From Akkermansiaceae bacterium (GTDB lineage Bacteria > Verrucomicrobiota > Verrucomicrobiia > Verrucomicrobiales > Akkermansiaceae), in NCBI GenBank assembly GCA_025354565.1, contig JANXMQ010000095.1, forward strand, positions 1 through 32,168: a stretch of 32,168 bases of DNA. The letters are read 5' to 3'. Within the stretch, counting starts at the first letter, position 1. Every line of letters starts with the position of its first letter. A program made the translations under genes and the position numbers. Positions 23,501-30,764 of this stretch are shown one piece after another. The notes below the pieces were generated by a model. The model made no database searches. It saw only the letters and a program-made list of their open reading frames with translations, and was not told the origin of the DNA.

Positions 23501-25784
23501 CGGCACTGCCACCAATGGGGCGGACTACAGCACCGTGGGAACTGCCGTCACCTTCGCCATCGGCAGCACCACCGTGGACCGCGTGATTTCCCCGCTGGAT
23601 GACACTCTCGTCGAAGGCACGGAAACTGTCATCTTTACCTTAGCCGCTGGGACCGGATACGCAGTCGGAAACCCTAACAGTGCTACCGTATCGATTCTGG
23701 ACAATGAGCCGGCATCCGGGGCTACCGTCACTGTCCAGGCCACCGTCCCGAATGCCTCGGAGGCCGGCCCACAGTCGGGACAAATCACCTTCACCCGCAC
23801 TGGCAGCACTGCTAGCTCGCTTTCCATCAGTTGCACGGTGTCTGGCACAGCCACGAATGGCGTGGATTACTCCGGCCTCGGCAGCACCTTCACCATCCCT
23901 GCGGGTAGCGCTAGTGCGGTCGCCACCGTCACTCCCTATGACGACCTGCTCATTGAGGGTAGCGAAACCGCGACTGTCACCCTGGTGGCTGACGCCGCCT
24001 ACACCATCGGCACGCCCAAAACCGCCACCGTTACCATTGCTGATGACGACACGGTGAAACCCACCGTCACCGTCGTTGCTACGGATCCCAGTGCCTCGGA
24101 AACCGGACTCGATCCCGGCACCTACACCTTCACACGCACCGGCGGCAGCTTGAATGTGGCGCTCTACGTCTCGTTCACCGTCAGCGGCACCGCCACGTCT
24201 GGCACTGACTACTCCGGCCTCGGCAGTTCCGTCATCATTCCCGCAGGTGCCACCACCGCCACCGCCACTCTCACCCCCTACGACGATCTAATCGTCGAGG
24301 GTACGGAAACGGCGATCGTCACCCTCGCCACCGATCCCATTTACACCATCGGCACCCCCAATACCGCCACCATCTCCATTGCCGACAATGACGGCGTGAA
24401 GCCCACCGTCACCGTGGTCGCTAGTGACCCGAATGCCTCCGAGCCAGGTACAGACACCGGCACTTTCACCTTCACCCGCACCGGCGGCGATACTTCAGTT
24501 GCCCTATACGTCAGTTATGTCATGAGCGGAACTGCCAGTGCCTTTAATGATTACACCGGGGTCTATAGTAGCATCACCATTCCTGCGGGCAGCATTTCTG
24601 CGACAGCTACCCTAACGGTTTCGGATGACCTACTTATCGAAGGTTCGGAAACAGCGATCCTTACCCTTAGCACAGACCCGCTTTATAACGTCGGCAGTCC
24701 CAATGTCGCCACTGTCACCATCGCAGACAACGACAGCGTAAAACCCGTCGTGACCGTCGCTGCCACCGATGCCAATGCCTCGGAGGCGGGCACCAACACC
24801 GGCACCTACACCTTCACTCGCACCGGCGGGGACCTCTCCGTCACCCTTTACGTCACCTATGCCATGTCCGGTACCGCCGACCCTTTCAATGATTACTCCG
24901 GCGTTTATAGCAGCATTTCCATCCCCGCCGGTAGCAGCACCGCCACCGCCACTCTCACGGTTTATGATGATCTCCTCATCGAAGGTCCGGAAACCGCGAT
25001 CCTCACCCTCAGCCCGGACCCCAACAGTCTCTACACCGTCGGCAGCCCCAGCATCGCCACGGTTACTATAGCGGATGACGATACCGTGAGGCCCGTCGTC
25101 ACCGTCGCTGCCACCGATGCCAATGCTTCAGAGGCTGGCACCAGTACCGGAACTTTCACTTTTACCCGCACCGGCGGCAGTCTCAACGTGCCCCTGTACA
25201 TCACCTATGCCACTACTGGCACCGCAAGCCCTTTCAATGATTACTCTGGCGTTTATAGCAGCGTCACTATCCCCGCCGGTAGCACTACCGCCACGGCCAC
25301 CCTCACCCCCTATGACGACCTCCTCATCGAGGGCACGGAAACCGCGATTGTCACCCTCAGCCCGGACCCAAGCAACATCTACGACGTCGGCGCACAAAAC
25401 ACCGCCACCGTGTTCATCGCGGATGATGACACCGTGAAACCCGTCGTCACCGTCGTCGCCACAGACCCGACAGCCGTCGAGCCGGGTACCACCGTGAATA
25501 CCGGCACCTTCACCTTCACCCGCACCGGCGGCAGCCTGAATGTACCGCTCTATGTCTCCTTCTCAGTCAGCGGCACCGCCAGCCAATTCAGTGACTATTC
25601 CGGTCTCGGCGGCTCCGTCACCATCCCCGCTGGCAGCACTACCGCCACCGCAGTCGTCACCCCCTATGCGGACAATATCGTGGAGGGGAATGAAACCGTC
25701 ATCGTCACCATCCAGCCGGACAGTTCCCCATTCGTCTATAACGTCGGCACTCCGGCCACCGCGACAGTGACAATTTCTGATTAA
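20550..25784 (+). CDS. Giant secreted DUF7948-SBBP-Calx-beta repeat protein
   Basis: About 1744 residues from ATG 20550, chosen because a membrane-targeting segment (GGAFLLALAVPLLASP, about residues 23-38) follows 22 residues later. The open frame continues to 20412. N-terminal residues about 45-280 match the DUF7948 pattern ('LPLRFEQNMGQTPERFDSLARGPGYAVYVS', 'SIYPGVDVIYHGD'). Residues about 286-717 hold seven SBBP repeats ('YSTFLGG...Y.eAyGvAVDs.G.aYVTG.T.S.nFP'), a propeller fold. Residues about 719-1744 are nine Calx-beta domains (about 114 residues each; 'A.EpGtdtGtFtftRTG', 'Gta..g.DY', 'DD..iEg.ET'), which bind calcium. The protein ends right after the ninth domain (ATVTISD), with no anchor or sorting domain. 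It is probably a surface adhesin or matrix protein. Confidence 0.88.
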   Translation: MNIPINPLPAFFKSRARGHIRFGGAFLLALAVPLLASPVPHEENESGARPAAVARFGELPLRFEQNMGQTPERFDSLARGPGYAVYVSGDEMMIALRAAEARGDSPVRGVGHTQRNKARGEGEGMSVTMLHFTLSGADPTAEKHFSAPLEGETNYIHGSDPGGWHLKVPGYAKLEYRSIYPGVDVIYHGDRRQLEHDFVIAPGSDPKVIEWAVSGMDKMEVNAAGDLNLQTKAGLLRMPKAIAYQNLSSGRREVTVDYELRGTNRVGFTLGSYDSSHPLVIDPVLYYSTFLGGSDYDEAYGVAVDSTGGAYVTGVTFSTNFPTAAALQSGKSVDGDVFVAKLNPAGSALVYCTYLGGNGYDEGSAIAVDGTGAAYVAGVTYSTNFPLKSAVQPTNAGGGDAFLAKLAPGGASLVYSTYFGDTGYDAASAVAVNSAGVACIGGTREIPSRNNSDGFAVKFTAAGTAFTYNVYIGGSGADAIYGLAMDTAGNVYVAGETESRDFPLTSGAFDATYKGAGDAFVAKLNPAGTSYLYSTLLGGSRAEKAYAIAVDTAGNAYVTGETESSDFPMVSPYQSVIHTGGDAFVTKLNPSGTALVYSTCFGGANLDFGTGIAVDAGNAAHVTGYTASLDFPSVRPSQTANGGGGDAFVARFTAAGNSLIYSTFVGGNGIDYANAIAVDSTLVSYIAGYTVSANYPRYLPLQNTYGGVADAFVTKIGNPVVTITATDPTAAEPGTDTGTFTISRTGNPAKALVVNLTTSGTATNGVDYNLTPTSVTIPANSVSTTLTISPIDDLIWEGDETVVMTIAATSNNYTVGSPKAATVTIIDNEIKPAVTIQAVDASASEPGTDTGKFRVTRNTSTVGPLTVNFTVGGTATSGVDYTAIGTSVIIPAGSSTADITVTPLDDTIYEGSETVVAALSTSTLYSLGTPSSATVTIADNEVPPVVTVAPLDAIGSEPGTNTASFRFTRTGGTTQPLTVTYTIGGTATNGADYSTVGTAVTFAIGSTTVDRVISPLDDTLVEGTETVIFTLAAGTGYAVGNPNSATVSILDNEPASGATVTVQATVPNASEAGPQSGQITFTRTGSTASSLSISCTVSGTATNGVDYSGLGSTFTIPAGSASAVATVTPYDDLLIEGSETATVTLVADAAYTIGTPKTATVTIADDDTVKPTVTVVATDPSASETGLDPGTYTFTRTGGSLNVALYVSFTVSGTATSGTDYSGLGSSVIIPAGATTATATLTPYDDLIVEGTETAIVTLATDPIYTIGTPNTATISIADNDGVKPTVTVVASDPNASEPGTDTGTFTFTRTGGDTSVALYVSYVMSGTASAFNDYTGVYSSITIPAGSISATATLTVSDDLLIEGSETAILTLSTDPLYNVGSPNVATVTIADNDSVKPVVTVAATDANASEAGTNTGTYTFTRTGGDLSVTLYVTYAMSGTADPFNDYSGVYSSISIPAGSSTATATLTVYDDLLIEGPETAILTLSPDPNSLYTVGSPSIATVTIADDDTVRPVVTVAATDANASEAGTSTGTFTFTRTGGSLNVPLYITYATTGTASPFNDYSGVYSSVTIPAGSTTATATLTPYDDLLIEGTETAIVTLSPDPSNIYDVGAQNTATVFIADDDTVKPVVTVVATDPTAVEPGTTVNTGTFTFTRTGGSLNVPLYVSFSVSGTASQFSDYSGLGGSVTIPAGSTTATAVVTPYADNIVEGNETVIVTIQPDSSPFVYNVGTPATATVTISD
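22706..25784 (+). repeat. Nine tandem Calx-beta coding repeats, period 342-348 bp
   Basis: Units begin near 22706, 23035, 23371, 23709, 24051, 24393, 24735, 25083 and 25431. Spacing is exactly 342 bp for units 5-6-7 (24051, 24393, 24735) and 348 bp for 7-8-9 (a two-codon extension near the 'PDP' turn). Units 6, 7 and 8 share the sequence 'NDYSGVYSSI.IPAGS' and are the most alike, indicating recent local duplication. Units 1-3 are more diverged. Confidence 0.8.
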
Positions 25785-25810
25785 CCCTGCTGTCCCGGTG
25801 TCATCTGGGT

Positions 25811-25846
25811 AAAAAAATGCGGCACGGGCGTGTAAGCCCGTGCCGC
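25811..25846 (-). terminator. Strong Rho-independent terminator of the DUF1080 gene
   Basis: A perfect 11-bp stem GCGGCACGGGC / GCCCGTGCCGC (25819-25829 and 25836-25846) with a 6-nt loop. Reading the minus strand it is followed by A and seven T's (25817-25811), so it terminates transcription of the minus-strand gene that ends at 25862. It also sits 27-35 bp after the stop of the convergent plus-strand giant gene and may slow transcription there, but without a T-run on that side. Confidence 0.9.
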
Positions 25847-25861
25847 GCTAAAGAAATCAGC

Positions 25862-26692
25862 TTATCGCTTCGAGAAATCGCGGATCTTGATGTTTTTGAA
25901 GAACACCTGATTGCCATGATCCTGTAGCAGGATATGGCCGGCGGGCATTTCACCGAAATTGGGCCAGACCTTGTATTTGCTCTTCGCAACGAGTTCGCGC
26001 CACTCCTTCGTGCCGCGTTCGAACTCCACCGTTTTTTCTCCGTTCAACCAGAAGGTGACGTGCTTGCCCTCGGAGAGGATGCGCGCGTTGTTCCACTCGC
26101 CGATGGGCTTGACCTTTTTCGTCTTAGGCGCGGGGATCATGTCATAGAGCGAGCCGATCGTGCGGTCGCCATTTTCGCCCAACTTCGCATCCGGGTGACG
26201 CTCGTCGTCGAGAATTTGAAACTCAGCGCCAATGGACGAACCCGCCCCTTTGTTCAAATCCGGATCAACAAACAACTTGATGCCGCTGTTCGCGCCGGGA
26301 GTGATTTTGAAATCGACGCTTAGCTCGAATTCCGAATACACCTCCTTGGTGATGATGTCGCCCGCTGCCGCAGACTCGGCACCACCGGATTCATGGATAA
26401 TGAGAATGCCATTCTGCATCGTCCAGCCTTCCTTGGGAAACTCCGGGTGACGTGCGCTGCGCCAGCCTTCGCTGGTTTTTCCATCCCACAACAAGTGCCA
26501 ACCGGCGGCCTTCTCCGCGTCTGTCAGCGTATTGGGTGCGGCTTCCGCTTCGGTGGTAACCGAGATTTGTTTGGTCGCACCGCCTTCATGGAGGTGTAGG
26601 TTCTTGCCATTCGGCAGATCGGATCCGGTATCTGCGGCCATGACGGAGCCACATGCGGTAATCATCACTAGGGTGGAGCGGAGACAATTCAT
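25862..26692 (-). CDS. Secreted DUF1080 (3-keto-disaccharide hydrolase) protein
   Basis: 276 residues from the ATG at 26692; the frame extends eight residues to 26716. A signal peptide MNCLRSTLVMITACGSVMA begins it; ITAC is a possible lipobox. The DUF1080 fold is clear: 'GWHLLWDGKTSEGWRS' (about 64-79), 'WTMQNGILIIHESGG', 'FELSVDFKITPGANSGIKLF', 'GAEFQILDDERHPDA', 'LYDMIPAPK...PIGEWNNARI', 'VTFWLNGEKTVEFE' and the ending 'GHILLQDHGNQVFFKNIKIR'. Family members include 3-keto-glycoside hydrolases acting on oxidised disaccharides in the periplasm. The local neighbours do not form a sugar operon; it is transcribed alone, with its own promoter candidate and terminator. Confidence 0.9.
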   Translation of the reverse strand: MNCLRSTLVMITACGSVMAADTGSDLPNGKNLHLHEGGATKQISVTTEAEAAPNTLTDAEKAAGWHLLWDGKTSEGWRSARHPEFPKEGWTMQNGILIIHESGGAESAAAGDIITKEVYSEFELSVDFKITPGANSGIKLFVDPDLNKGAGSSIGAEFQILDDERHPDAKLGENGDRTIGSLYDMIPAPKTKKVKPIGEWNNARILSEGKHVTFWLNGEKTVEFERGTKEWRELVAKSKYKVWPNFGEMPAGHILLQDHGNQVFFKNIKIRDFSKR

Positions 26693-26775
26693 ATTAGGTT
26701 TGGTTTTGAAATTCAAGCGGGCCTACGTTACGGGAAGATTCAAGTAATCTTGCGGGACGTTGCGACTTGAACCGC

Positions 26776-26804
26776 AAAATGAACCCGCCTGCTCGAGCTG
26801 TCAA
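26776..26804 (-). promoter_or_regulatory. Candidate sigma-70-type promoter for the DUF1080 gene
   Basis: On the minus strand TTGACA (26804-26799) is followed after exactly 17 bp by CATTTT (26781-26776). This gives a perfect -35 and a weak -10. The DUF1080 ATG is 83 bp downstream. The site lies between the moaA stop and the DUF1080 start. Confidence 0.4.
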
Positions 26805-26821
26805 GACGGCAGGAGCTAAGC

Positions 26822-27835
26822 CTAGCCGCCGAGATAGCTCATCTCAGCCTTGGGTCGGACGAGCCGCCCGCGCTCTTCCGAGTAGTTGTCCTCGCGTGCC
26901 TGCCAGACGTTCCGAACGGTTTTCGCCAGCTCGGTTTCATCCGCTCCACTCCGCAGAATCCGCCGTAGATCATGCCCTTTCGCAGCGAACAGACAGGTGA
27001 AGATTTTCCCGTCCGCCGAAAGTCGCAAGCGTTGGCAATCCCCGCAGAAAGGCACCGTCACCGAACGGATGATGCCTACCTCGGCCGTCCCGTCCGCGTG
27101 CCGCCAGTGCGCCGCCACTTCCCCGCGATAGGCCGGTTCACGAGCCACCAAGGCAAACTCCTGTTGCAATTGTGATAAAATTTCCAACCCACTCACCACC
27201 TCCGGCATTCGCCAGCCGTTTGTTTCCCCGACATCCATGTATTCGATGTAGCGCAGATCCACCCCGACCGCCTTGGCCCAACGGGCTAGGGGCAGGATTT
27301 CCGCATCATTCACCCCGCGCTGGATGACGGCGTTCACTTTCACCGGCAGCCCGAAGGCCTGCGCCGCTTGGATGCCTGCCAGCACCCGCTCCACCTTGGC
27401 CCCCACGCCATTCATCTTCGCAAAAATCTCACCGTCCAGCGCATCCAGGCTCACCGTCACCCGGTTCAGGCCCGCAAGCGCCAGCGCCTCTGCGTGATGG
27501 GCTAACAGCACTCCATTCGTGGTCAGCGCGATGTCATTCACGCCCGTCACCGCCGCCAGCATCGCGACCAGATCCGCCAGTCCCTGGCGCAACAATGGCT
27601 CGCCGCCTGTCAGCCGGATTTTCCCGATCCCCAATGGCACCAGCGCTCTAACCAAGGTCACGATTTCCTCAAACGTCAGCAGTTCCTCGCGGGCCATGAA
27701 CGCATATCCCGGCCCGAATACCTCCGCCGGCATGCAATACCGGCAGCGGAAATTGCACCGATCCGTCACCGAAATCCGCAAATCCCGCAAGCCTCTACCC
27801 CTCTGGTCCACTAGCAACGTCATCTCGGCCACCAT
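26822..27835 (-). CDS. moaA: GTP 3',8-cyclase (molybdenum cofactor biosynthesis)
   Basis: 337 residues. The radical-SAM cluster site is CNFRCRYC (27-34, Cys27, Cys31, Cys34). The SAM-binding GGEP is at 77-80. The second 4Fe-4S site is CGDC at 264-267 plus Cys281, the C-X2-C-X13-C of MoaA. The C-terminus ends SYLGG, the conserved Gly-Gly tail needed with MoaC. It converts GTP to 3',8-cyclo-7,8-dihydro-GTP, the first step of molybdopterin synthesis. It is the last gene of the ispD-M16-moaA run, 42 bp after the M16 gene. No other moa genes are nearby, so the cofactor pathway is dispersed in this genome. An internal ATG at 27823 is a possible start. Confidence 0.95.
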   Translation of the reverse strand: MVAEMTLLVDQRGRGLRDLRISVTDRCNFRCRYCMPAEVFGPGYAFMAREELLTFEEIVTLVRALVPLGIGKIRLTGGEPLLRQGLADLVAMLAAVTGVNDIALTTNGVLLAHHAEALALAGLNRVTVSLDALDGEIFAKMNGVGAKVERVLAGIQAAQAFGLPVKVNAVIQRGVNDAEILPLARWAKAVGVDLRYIEYMDVGETNGWRMPEVVSGLEILSQLQQEFALVAREPAYRGEVAAHWRHADGTAEVGIIRSVTVPFCGDCQRLRLSADGKIFTCLFAAKGHDLRRILRSGADETELAKTVRNVWQAREDNYSEERGRLVRPKAEMSYLGG

Positions 27836-27877
27836 GCACCATCCTGTCCCCGCCGCAATCCCAGCGTGAAATTACCC

Positions 27878-29119
27878 TCACCCCGCCGCCTCACCAATCT
27901 CCGCCATTGATGGCTGTCGATCCAAGAAAACCTCACGCGCCGCGACTTGCACGTCGGCGTCGGTGACGGCCATGATCTTGGCCCGCCATGCGGCCGGGCA
28001 GGGGATGTCACCGTGGTCGAGCAGGCCTTCACCCGCCCATGCGGCGTGCGAACCGGTGGTTTCAAAAGCCAGTTTGCTCTGCGCAATCGTCAGCCGTTTC
28101 GCCCGATCCAACTCGCCGGCGCGCGGGCCGTTTTGTACCAGGTCGGCGATTTCCCGGTGGATACAGGCCAGCGCTTCCTCACGCGATTCCGGGTCCAGAC
28201 CGGCGCTGATTTCGAAGGCTCCGGTCTCCTCAAAAAACGTCACGTCGCTGCTGATCTGATAGCATAAGCCACGTTCCTCGCGGAGTTCGAGAAACAGCCG
28301 CGAGCTAGCAGTTTCGCCTAACATCATGCTCAACATCCGCAGGGCGTGCCGCGATTCCGCGTGGCGACCGGGCGTGTGCCAGGCGAGCGCGAGCTGGAGT
28401 TGATCGGTCTCCCGCGTGTCGGCCACGGAACCCGCCCGCGCTTGGGTACGGTCGAATGGCAGCGCCTGCCCGCCCGCATGAAAACCCGTCGGCAGGTGGG
28501 GCTGGAGCATTGCTAGAATTTCCTCCAACGTGAATGGCCCCGCCGCCGCGATCACGACATCACTGCGGAAATGGTGGCGGTTACGGAATGCTAACAAAGT
28601 GTCGCGCTGGATCTCCGCGATGGATTCCAGCGACCCGGAAATCGGATTTCCTAACGGATGCTCCGCCCACAGCGCACCGGAAATCAGATCGCCGATGTGA
28701 TCCGCGGGCGACTCCCTATACATCGTGATTTCCTCGCCGATCACCTCGCGTTCCAGACTGATTTCACTCTCGGGAAACGTCGCGTGCCAGACCATATCCG
28801 CCAGCACGTCCGCCAGCACCGGCATCAGATCCGCCTCGCCCCGGCCTTCGTAAACCGTTTGATCTTCCGAGGTGCCGGCGTTGAGTTGGCCGCCCGCATT
28901 CTCGATCTCAAAGCTCAGGTCGCGCGCACTCCTCCGTGCCGTTCCTTTGAAAACCATGTGCTCGACGAAGTGCGCCAGCCCCATCGGAAAACCCACCTCA
29001 TCCCGACTGCCTGCCGGGATATAGATCGACAGCGCCGCACACTCGGAATCCGCCAGAGTCGCGACCGCCAGACGGGGGCCGTTAGGAAGCTGCCGCCATT
29101 CGTAAATTGCCTTGCTCAT
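27878..29119 (-). CDS. M16-family zinc peptidase (processing-peptidase-like)
   Basis: 413 residues, the size of a single-chain M16B peptidase. The inverted zinc motif HFVEH (50-54) is followed by REVIGEEI (124-131), whose Glu129 or Glu130, 76 residues on, is the third ligand. 'GLAHFVEHMVFKGT' and 'NAGGQLNAGTSEDQTVY' are standard M16 active-site sequence. The C-terminal half (about 200-400) is the inactive partner domain with 'SRLFLELREERGLCYQISS'. No signal peptide is seen, so the enzyme is probably cytoplasmic or uses a non-classical route. Its start codon overlaps the ispD stop (ATGA), implying translational coupling. Substrate unknown. Confidence 0.92.
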   Translation of the reverse strand: MSKAIYEWRQLPNGPRLAVATLADSECAALSIYIPAGSRDEVGFPMGLAHFVEHMVFKGTARRSARDLSFEIENAGGQLNAGTSEDQTVYEGRGEADLMPVLADVLADMVWHATFPESEISLEREVIGEEITMYRESPADHIGDLISGALWAEHPLGNPISGSLESIAEIQRDTLLAFRNRHHFRSDVVIAAAGPFTLEEILAMLQPHLPTGFHAGGQALPFDRTQARAGSVADTRETDQLQLALAWHTPGRHAESRHALRMLSMMLGETASSRLFLELREERGLCYQISSDVTFFEETGAFEISAGLDPESREEALACIHREIADLVQNGPRAGELDRAKRLTIAQSKLAFETTGSHAAWAGEGLLDHGDIPCPAAWRAKIMAVTDADVQVAAREVFLDRQPSMAEIGEAAG

Positions 29120-29814
29120 GATCGGGGTTGAAGCGCTTCTAACATCGCCGCCGCCAGCGCGAGATCTGCCGGCGTCGTGATCTTTAAATTCGGCCCGGTG
29201 GACTCGATGAATTTCACCTTCACCCCGATGACCTCCAGTGCCGAAACCTCATCCGTCACCGCCAATCCGCGTGCCGCCACCGCCGCATAAGCCTCTAGCA
29301 GCAGGGCGATTTCAAAAACCTGCGGCGTCTCCATGAACCACAATTGTTCGCGGGAGATAGCCTCCGCGCTGAAATTTTCAGCATCGGATCGCTTCAAGGT
29401 TTCCGTCACCCGCCGCGTCAAAGCCGCAGCCCGATACACTCTAGCAGCCGCCACGCAGCGGTCGATGTCCGCCGGAGAAACCAACGGTCGGGCACCGTCA
29501 TGCACCGCCACGAAGCCTGCCCACGCCGACACCGCCGCCAGTCCGGCCACCACCGAATCCTGCCGCGCCGCACCGCCGTCCACCCGTGTCACCGGTTTGG
29601 GAAACCCATCCCCGCCCAGCAATTCCCAGCGCTCAGGTGGGCAGACGATCACCACCTCCGCGATGGAATCCGCCGCCATGAAAGCCTCCAACGTTTGCCG
29701 TAATACCGGCATTCCGCCCAGCGGCGCGGCCAGTTTATCGAAGCCCATCCGCTGGCTCGATCCCGCCGCCACCAAGATCGCGGCGCAAGTTCGGGTCAAA
29801 TTATCAGCGGCCAT
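29116..29814 (-). CDS. ispD: 2-C-methyl-D-erythritol 4-phosphate cytidylyltransferase
   Basis: 232 residues, the usual length. Motifs: AAILVAAGSSQRMGFDK (11-27), the CTP-binding loop; GGAARQDSV (about 79-87); VAVHDGARPLV (about 101-111); TETLKR, in place of the usual D-T-x-K; TDE (about 191-193); and NLKITTPADL near the end. It makes CDP-ME in the non-mevalonate isoprenoid pathway. It starts the ispD-M16-moaA run and overlaps the M16 gene by 4 bp. A hairpin-capable inverted repeat lies 17 bp upstream of its start. No ispF is fused or adjacent in the window. Confidence 0.95.
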   Translation of the reverse strand: MAADNLTRTCAAILVAAGSSQRMGFDKLAAPLGGMPVLRQTLEAFMAADSIAEVVIVCPPERWELLGGDGFPKPVTRVDGGAARQDSVVAGLAAVSAWAGFVAVHDGARPLVSPADIDRCVAAARVYRAAALTRRVTETLKRSDAENFSAEAISREQLWFMETPQVFEIALLLEAYAAVAARGLAVTDEVSALEVIGVKVKFIESTGPNLKITTPADLALAAAMLEALQPRS

Positions 29815-29830
29815 GTGCCCATCATTAACG

Positions 29831-29855
29831 GACTGCGAAATTCATTTCGCCAGTC
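29831..29855. repeat. Imperfect inverted repeat upstream of ispD
   Basis: GACTGCGAAAT (29831-29841) pairs with ATTTCG-C-CAGTC (29844-29855) with a 2-nt loop and one bulged base. An A6 run follows at 29856-29861. On the minus strand the T-run precedes the hairpin, so it is not a classical terminator for the gene ending at 29900. It may be a leader hairpin or operator for ispD. Confidence 0.4.
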
Positions 29856-29899
29856 AAAAAATTCCCACCCGCTCACACCGGATGATTGGCACCGGGCGC

Positions 29900-30721
29900 T
29901 CATCTTGCCACGAGCACGAGGAAATTCCTCACAGGTCGATTCCACGGCGGACGGCGCGAAACAGGACCGCCGGGGACGCTCTCGGAAACCCACAAGTCGG
30001 CTGATCTGCCGCCATCCAGATTGAGCGCCTGTTTGACTGGCCAGCCTGCGGGTTGGCCGGTGGCCAGTGCTTGCCCGAGGCTGGCCAAGGTGCAGGCCGT
30101 GCCGTGGCCGAGCCACCAGCGCGTGCCGCCGTCCCACAAGATGACCGTGCGGGCGCTGGTTTTGGTCGCTTCAAGTCCGCCGACGGGGTGGCCGTTTTCG
30201 ACCAATAGCGGTCCCGCTTGCAGGCACTCGCGGGTGGCAGTTGCCGCCTTGCGACCGAGGGCTTCCCGGCGGGCAATGGCCGAAGTGCCGGAGGGAGTTT
30301 CATACCAAACTCCGCCACCCAGCGACGAGGAGCTGTTCCACGCGCCAGCGGTTTTCCCCGAGTTGACAAGCAGCCCGAGCGGTGCGCCTTCCGGGGTGAA
30401 AAATCCGGCGTTTACAGCGGCACTGCCGCCGAGCACTCGTGCGGCGGCGGCGGCATCGGCGTATTGGCTGCCGGGGCCATGCGCTTGATCGGCCACCACA
30501 AGACGCTGGTTGCGTGAGTCGAAGGCCACGCCCTCGAAGGTGATTCCGGAAATTTCCTCCACCGTCGCGCGGGTTGCAATGGCGGGGATCGAAGGCACCG
30601 GGGTTGGCGACACGACCGGGGGAATCCTCTTGATCTTCACCGGCGTGGTCGTTGCCACCGGCGCTGCCCGGAAACAGCTCACCAGAGTGAGCGCCACGCA
30701 CGCGGCTAGGGGAAATTTCAT
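29900..30721 (-). CDS. Exported NAGPA-domain (phosphodiester glycosidase-like) lipoprotein
   Basis: 273 residues from the ATG at 30721, chosen because it begins a lipoprotein signal (MKFPLAACVALTLVSC, lipobox LVSC). A frame open to 30862 gives an implausible Arg/Ser-rich extension. The domain pattern is that of phosphodiester glycosidases (NAGPA): 'GITFEGVAFDSRNQRLVVAD', 'AAVNAGFFTPEGAPLGLLVNSG', 'CLQAGPLLVENG' and 'ALNLDGGRSADLW'. The bacterial members act on N-acetylglucosamine-1-phosphodiesters or related cell-wall and teichoic structures. It starts 43 bp downstream of a DUF1460 amidase-like gene on the same strand and is probably co-transcribed with it, which supports a cell-envelope role. 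Confidence 0.87.
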   Translation of the reverse strand: MKFPLAACVALTLVSCFRAAPVATTTPVKIKRIPPVVSPTPVPSIPAIATRATVEEISGITFEGVAFDSRNQRLVVADQAHGPGSQYADAAAAARVLGGSAAVNAGFFTPEGAPLGLLVNSGKTAGAWNSSSSLGGGVWYETPSGTSAIARREALGRKAATATRECLQAGPLLVENGHPVGGLEATKTSARTVILWDGGTRWWLGHGTACTLASLGQALATGQPAGWPVKQALNLDGGRSADLWVSESVPGGPVSRRPPWNRPVRNFLVLVAR

Positions 30722-30764
30722 CGCTTCAGATCGCATGTCAGTCGGCCAGCGCGGTGTGTTAGCG

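Noticed and set aside
22706-25784. Regular repeats considered as a CRISPR or satellite array
   Set aside because: The repeats are in-frame protein domains of 114-116 residues, with no short direct repeats and unique spacers.
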